NCBI GenBank assembly: GCA_026388915.1
Contig: JAPLIW010000648.1
Coordinates: 1 to 7,908, forward strand
Direction: 5' to 3'
From: Deltaproteobacteria bacterium
Lineage (GTDB): Bacteria > Desulfobacterota > SM23-61
Length of the DNA stretch: 7,908 nucleotides
The notes beneath the pieces were generated by a model. It saw nothing but the letters and a program-made list of their open reading frames with translations. It did not search any database and was not told the origin of the DNA. Positions 5,906 through 7,908 of the stretch are shown here, one piece after another. A program made the translations under genes and the position numbers. Numbering within the stretch: position 1 is the first letter of the stretch; the number at the start of each line of letters is the position of its first letter.

Positions 5906-7477
5906 ATGAAACCTTCCATTAAAATCCTGCTGGTGGAAGACAACCCGTACGACGCGGAATTACTCCGGGAGATGCTCCTGGGGGTCTCCAGCGTCCAGTT
6001 CGAGTGGGTCCATGTCCCCCTCCTGGGGGAAGCCCTGAAACGTCTTAGGGAAGAAAAATTTGATGCCATCCTGCTGGACCTTTCCCTCCCCGACAGCCTG
6101 GGCCAGGAGACCCTGGCCAAGGCCTATGCCCAGGCCCACGACGTTCCCATCGTGGTCCTGACCGGACACAGCGACGAAAACCTGGCCATCCGGACCGTCC
6201 ATCAGGGAGCGCAGGATTACCTGGTCAAAGGGCAGGTGGACGGCCCCACCCTGATCCGCGCGGTCCGTTACGCCATCGAACGGCACCGGCTGCTCACCGA
6301 ACTGGACCGCGGGCGCCAACAGCAGCTGAAGATCAAGGACCAGTTTCTATCCCATGTTTCCCACGAGCTCCGCTCCCCCCTGGCGGTCATCCACCAGTTT
6401 GTGACCATCCTCCTGGATCGGCTGGGCGGAGACCTGTCTCCCGAACAGACCGAGTACCTGGAGATCATCCTCAGGAATGTGAACCAGCTGCACAAGATGA
6501 TCGAGGATCTTCTGGAGGTGACCCGGGCCGAAACGGGGAAACTCACCCTTCATCCCCAGCTGGCCCCCATGGATGAGCTGGTGGACGAGATCCTGTCGGC
6601 CCTGCGCATCGCCGCGGCCGGAAAAGGGATCGCCCTGTCGGAAGAGATCTCCAGTGATCTTCCCCTGGCCTATGCCGATCCCAACCGCGTCCGCCAGATC
6701 CTGATGAACCTCATCGACAACGCTATTAAATTCACCCCCGAAGACGGGAAGATCACGGTCCAGGCCGAGGTATTCCAGGAGGACCCCTTTTTTATCCGCC
6801 TGGCCGTCTCGGACACCGGATGCGGAATCAGCGCCGAGGACCGGCAGAGAATTTTCGACTCCATGTATCAGGGGAAAGAATCCATTGCCTCGAGCCGCAA
6901 AGGCCTGGGCCTTGGTCTTTTCATCTCCAAGGAGCTGATCTCCCGCCACGGGGGACGGATCTGGGTGGAAAGCGAGCCCGGAAAGGGAAGCACCTTCTAT
7001 TTCACCCTGCCCATCTTCTCCCTGACGCAGCAGCTGGCCCCCCTGCTGTATCCCAAGAACCTGCAACTGGGGTCGGTGGGCTTGATCAGCGTGGAGATCT
7101 CCTCCCTCGAGCGGCGGCAGTTGACCAAATCGGACGATCAAATTCTCTGGGAAGTGGGCAACATCCTGAGGCACTGCACCCTCATCGACAAGGATTTCCT
7201 GCTGCCCCGGATGGCTCCCACCAAATGGAAAGAATTTTTCTTCATCATCGCCTTTGCCCAGCAGAGAGGAACCGAGATTCTTCAACAGCGCATCCAGGAA
7301 CAATTCAGGCGTTTTGAAAAGCTTCAGAAGGCAGGCCTGGAGGCGGACGTCACTTGCCAGATTTTTTCCATCCCGGACGCCAAGGAGGGCCTTCCGGGGG
7401 ACGCCTTCGTGAAAGACCTCACCCGGAGTATCAAAGACCGGATCCGGAGAGCTTTTCAGGAAGAGGAATCCAGATGA
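5906..7477 (+). CDS. Receiver-histidine kinase hybrid with C-terminal degenerate GGDEF-like domain
   Basis: This 523-residue protein has no membrane segment and is probably cytoplasmic. Residues 1-~125 are a receiver: Glu11-Asp12, phospho-acceptor Asp58 (ILLDLSLPDS), Thr86 (VVLTGHSDE), Lys108. HisKA follows with H-box SHVSHELRSPLAVI and acceptor His153. The ATPase domain (~256-370) has the N-box LMNLIDNAIKF, G1 DTGCGIS (303-309) and G2 GLGLGL (333-338). All catalytic elements look intact, so receiver phosphorylation may gate kinase activity. Residues ~382-520 form an extra domain whose pattern (GLISVEISSL, DDQILWEVGNILRHC, KEFFFIIAFA, IQEQFRRFEKL, DVTCQIFSIP) resembles a nucleotide-cyclase fold. 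Where diguanylate cyclases have RYGGDEF, this reads RMAPTKWKEF (435-444), so catalysis is not expected. That last assignment is inference from pattern. The next gene's ATG overlaps its stop by 4 bp. Confidence 0.93.
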   Translation: MKPSIKILLVEDNPYDAELLREMLLGVSSVQFEWVHVPLLGEALKRLREEKFDAILLDLSLPDSLGQETLAKAYAQAHDVPIVVLTGHSDENLAIRTVHQGAQDYLVKGQVDGPTLIRAVRYAIERHRLLTELDRGRQQQLKIKDQFLSHVSHELRSPLAVIHQFVTILLDRLGGDLSPEQTEYLEIILRNVNQLHKMIEDLLEVTRAETGKLTLHPQLAPMDELVDEILSALRIAAAGKGIALSEEISSDLPLAYADPNRVRQILMNLIDNAIKFTPEDGKITVQAEVFQEDPFFIRLAVSDTGCGISAEDRQRIFDSMYQGKESIASSRKGLGLGLFISKELISRHGGRIWVESEPGKGSTFYFTLPIFSLTQQLAPLLYPKNLQLGSVGLISVEISSLERRQLTKSDDQILWEVGNILRHCTLIDKDFLLPRMAPTKWKEFFFIIAFAQQRGTEILQQRIQEQFRRFEKLQKAGLEADVTCQIFSIPDAKEGLPGDAFVKDLTRSIKDRIRRAFQEEESR

Positions 7478-7908
7478 CCGCCAAAAAGATTCTTCTGGTG
7501 GACGACGACAAAGACCTGCTCTACGGGATGAAGATCTGGCTGAGGGCCAACGGGTTCCTAGTCTGCTATGCTTCGGACGCCGCATCGGCCATCACCATGG
7601 CTAAAGCCCACCGGCCCGATCTCATCGTCCTGGATATCGGACTCCCCGGCGGAGACGGCTATATGACCATGGCCCGTCTGCGAACCCTGATGCCCCTGGC
7701 CCGTGTTCCCATTATTGTAATGAGCGCCCGGGACGCCACGGTCCACGAAAAGAAGGCCCTGGAAGCCGGGGCGGAGGCTTTTTTCCAGAAGCCCTTCGAC
7801 AACCGTCAACTCCTGACCGCAATCCAGAAGGCCCTGGCGCCCAAAACGGCCCTCCAAGCCCAAGAGGGGGAAACGCTTCAGAAAACTCCCGTGGAGGCCG
7901 ATGCGAAA
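7474..7908 (+). CDS. Response regulator receiver protein (partial, open at the right edge)
   Basis: The frame runs 145 codons from the ATG at 7474 to the window end without a stop. Residues 1-~120 are a receiver domain: Asp10-Asp11-Asp12 (LLVDDDKD), phospho-acceptor Asp54 (LIVLDIGLPGGDG), Ser84 (IIVMSARD) and Lys106-Pro107 (FFQKPF). The remainder (ALAPKTALQAQEGETLQKT and on) is Ala/Gln/Glu-rich and looks like a linker or tail, so I cannot say whether an output domain follows. The ATG overlaps the preceding TGA (ATGA) and GAGGA lies about 6 nt upstream. It is the natural recipient of phosphate from His153 of the hybrid kinase encoded upstream, though cross-talk with the membrane kinase is possible. 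Confidence 0.93.
   Translation, partial: MTAKKILLVDDDKDLLYGMKIWLRANGFLVCYASDAASAITMAKAHRPDLIVLDIGLPGGDGYMTMARLRTLMPLARVPIIVMSARDATVHEKKALEAGAEAFFQKPFDNRQLLTAIQKALAPKTALQAQEGETLQKTPVEADAK

Noticed and set aside
6347..7585. 412-codon minus-strand open frame
   Set aside because: Antisense shadow of the hybrid kinase, spanning a gene junction, with no ribosome site or recognisable domain.

Overview
The window looks like chromosomal DNA of a free-living Gram-negative bacterium, most likely a Desulfobacterota (deltaproteobacterial) or similar environmental lineage. The grounds are moderate to high GC with GC-rich third codon positions, many fused two-component proteins, a PilZ protein, and a G/C-tract hairpin repeat of a kind I associate with such genomes. 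This placement is inference; no rRNA or marker gene is present.

Layout. (1) Positions 1-510, minus strand: the N-terminal 170 codons of a GntR/FadR-type regulator that runs off the left edge. Its promoter (536-564) overlaps palindromic operator-like DNA. (2) 642-1169, plus strand: a class I SAM-dependent methyltransferase whose 5' end looks lost, since an in-frame TAG sits just upstream of recognisable family sequence. (3) 1256-1746: a strong sigma70-type promoter with two copies of an 18-bp motif exactly 32 bp apart, driving a single-domain PilZ (c-di-GMP-binding) protein. (4) 1766-1914: a short MITE-like repeat with terminal inverted repeats and internal C-tract/G-tract hairpins, between converging genes. 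(5) 1935-3040, minus strand: a two-gene operon, queF then yhhQ, for queuosine-precursor reduction and uptake, with a clear promoter at 3098-3126. (6) 3041-3712: about 670 bp of AT-richer DNA with no convincing gene, holding the queF promoter, two terminator-like hairpins, a 12-bp palindrome and an inverted repeat. (7) 3713-7908, plus strand: a tightly packed signalling operon that continues past the right edge.

The signalling operon is the main content. It encodes a membrane PAS histidine kinase of the phytochrome-kinase type, an Rcp1-like single-domain response regulator, a soluble receiver-histidine kinase hybrid with an extra C-terminal domain, and a further receiver protein. Junctions are a 4-bp overlap, a 7-bp gap and a 4-bp overlap, so the proteins are probably made together. 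A plausible flow is membrane kinase to the small regulator and/or the receiver of the hybrid, then hybrid kinase to the last receiver. The ~140-residue C-terminal domain of the hybrid resembles a GGDEF (diguanylate cyclase) fold that has lost its active-site signature. It is the most interesting single item in the window.
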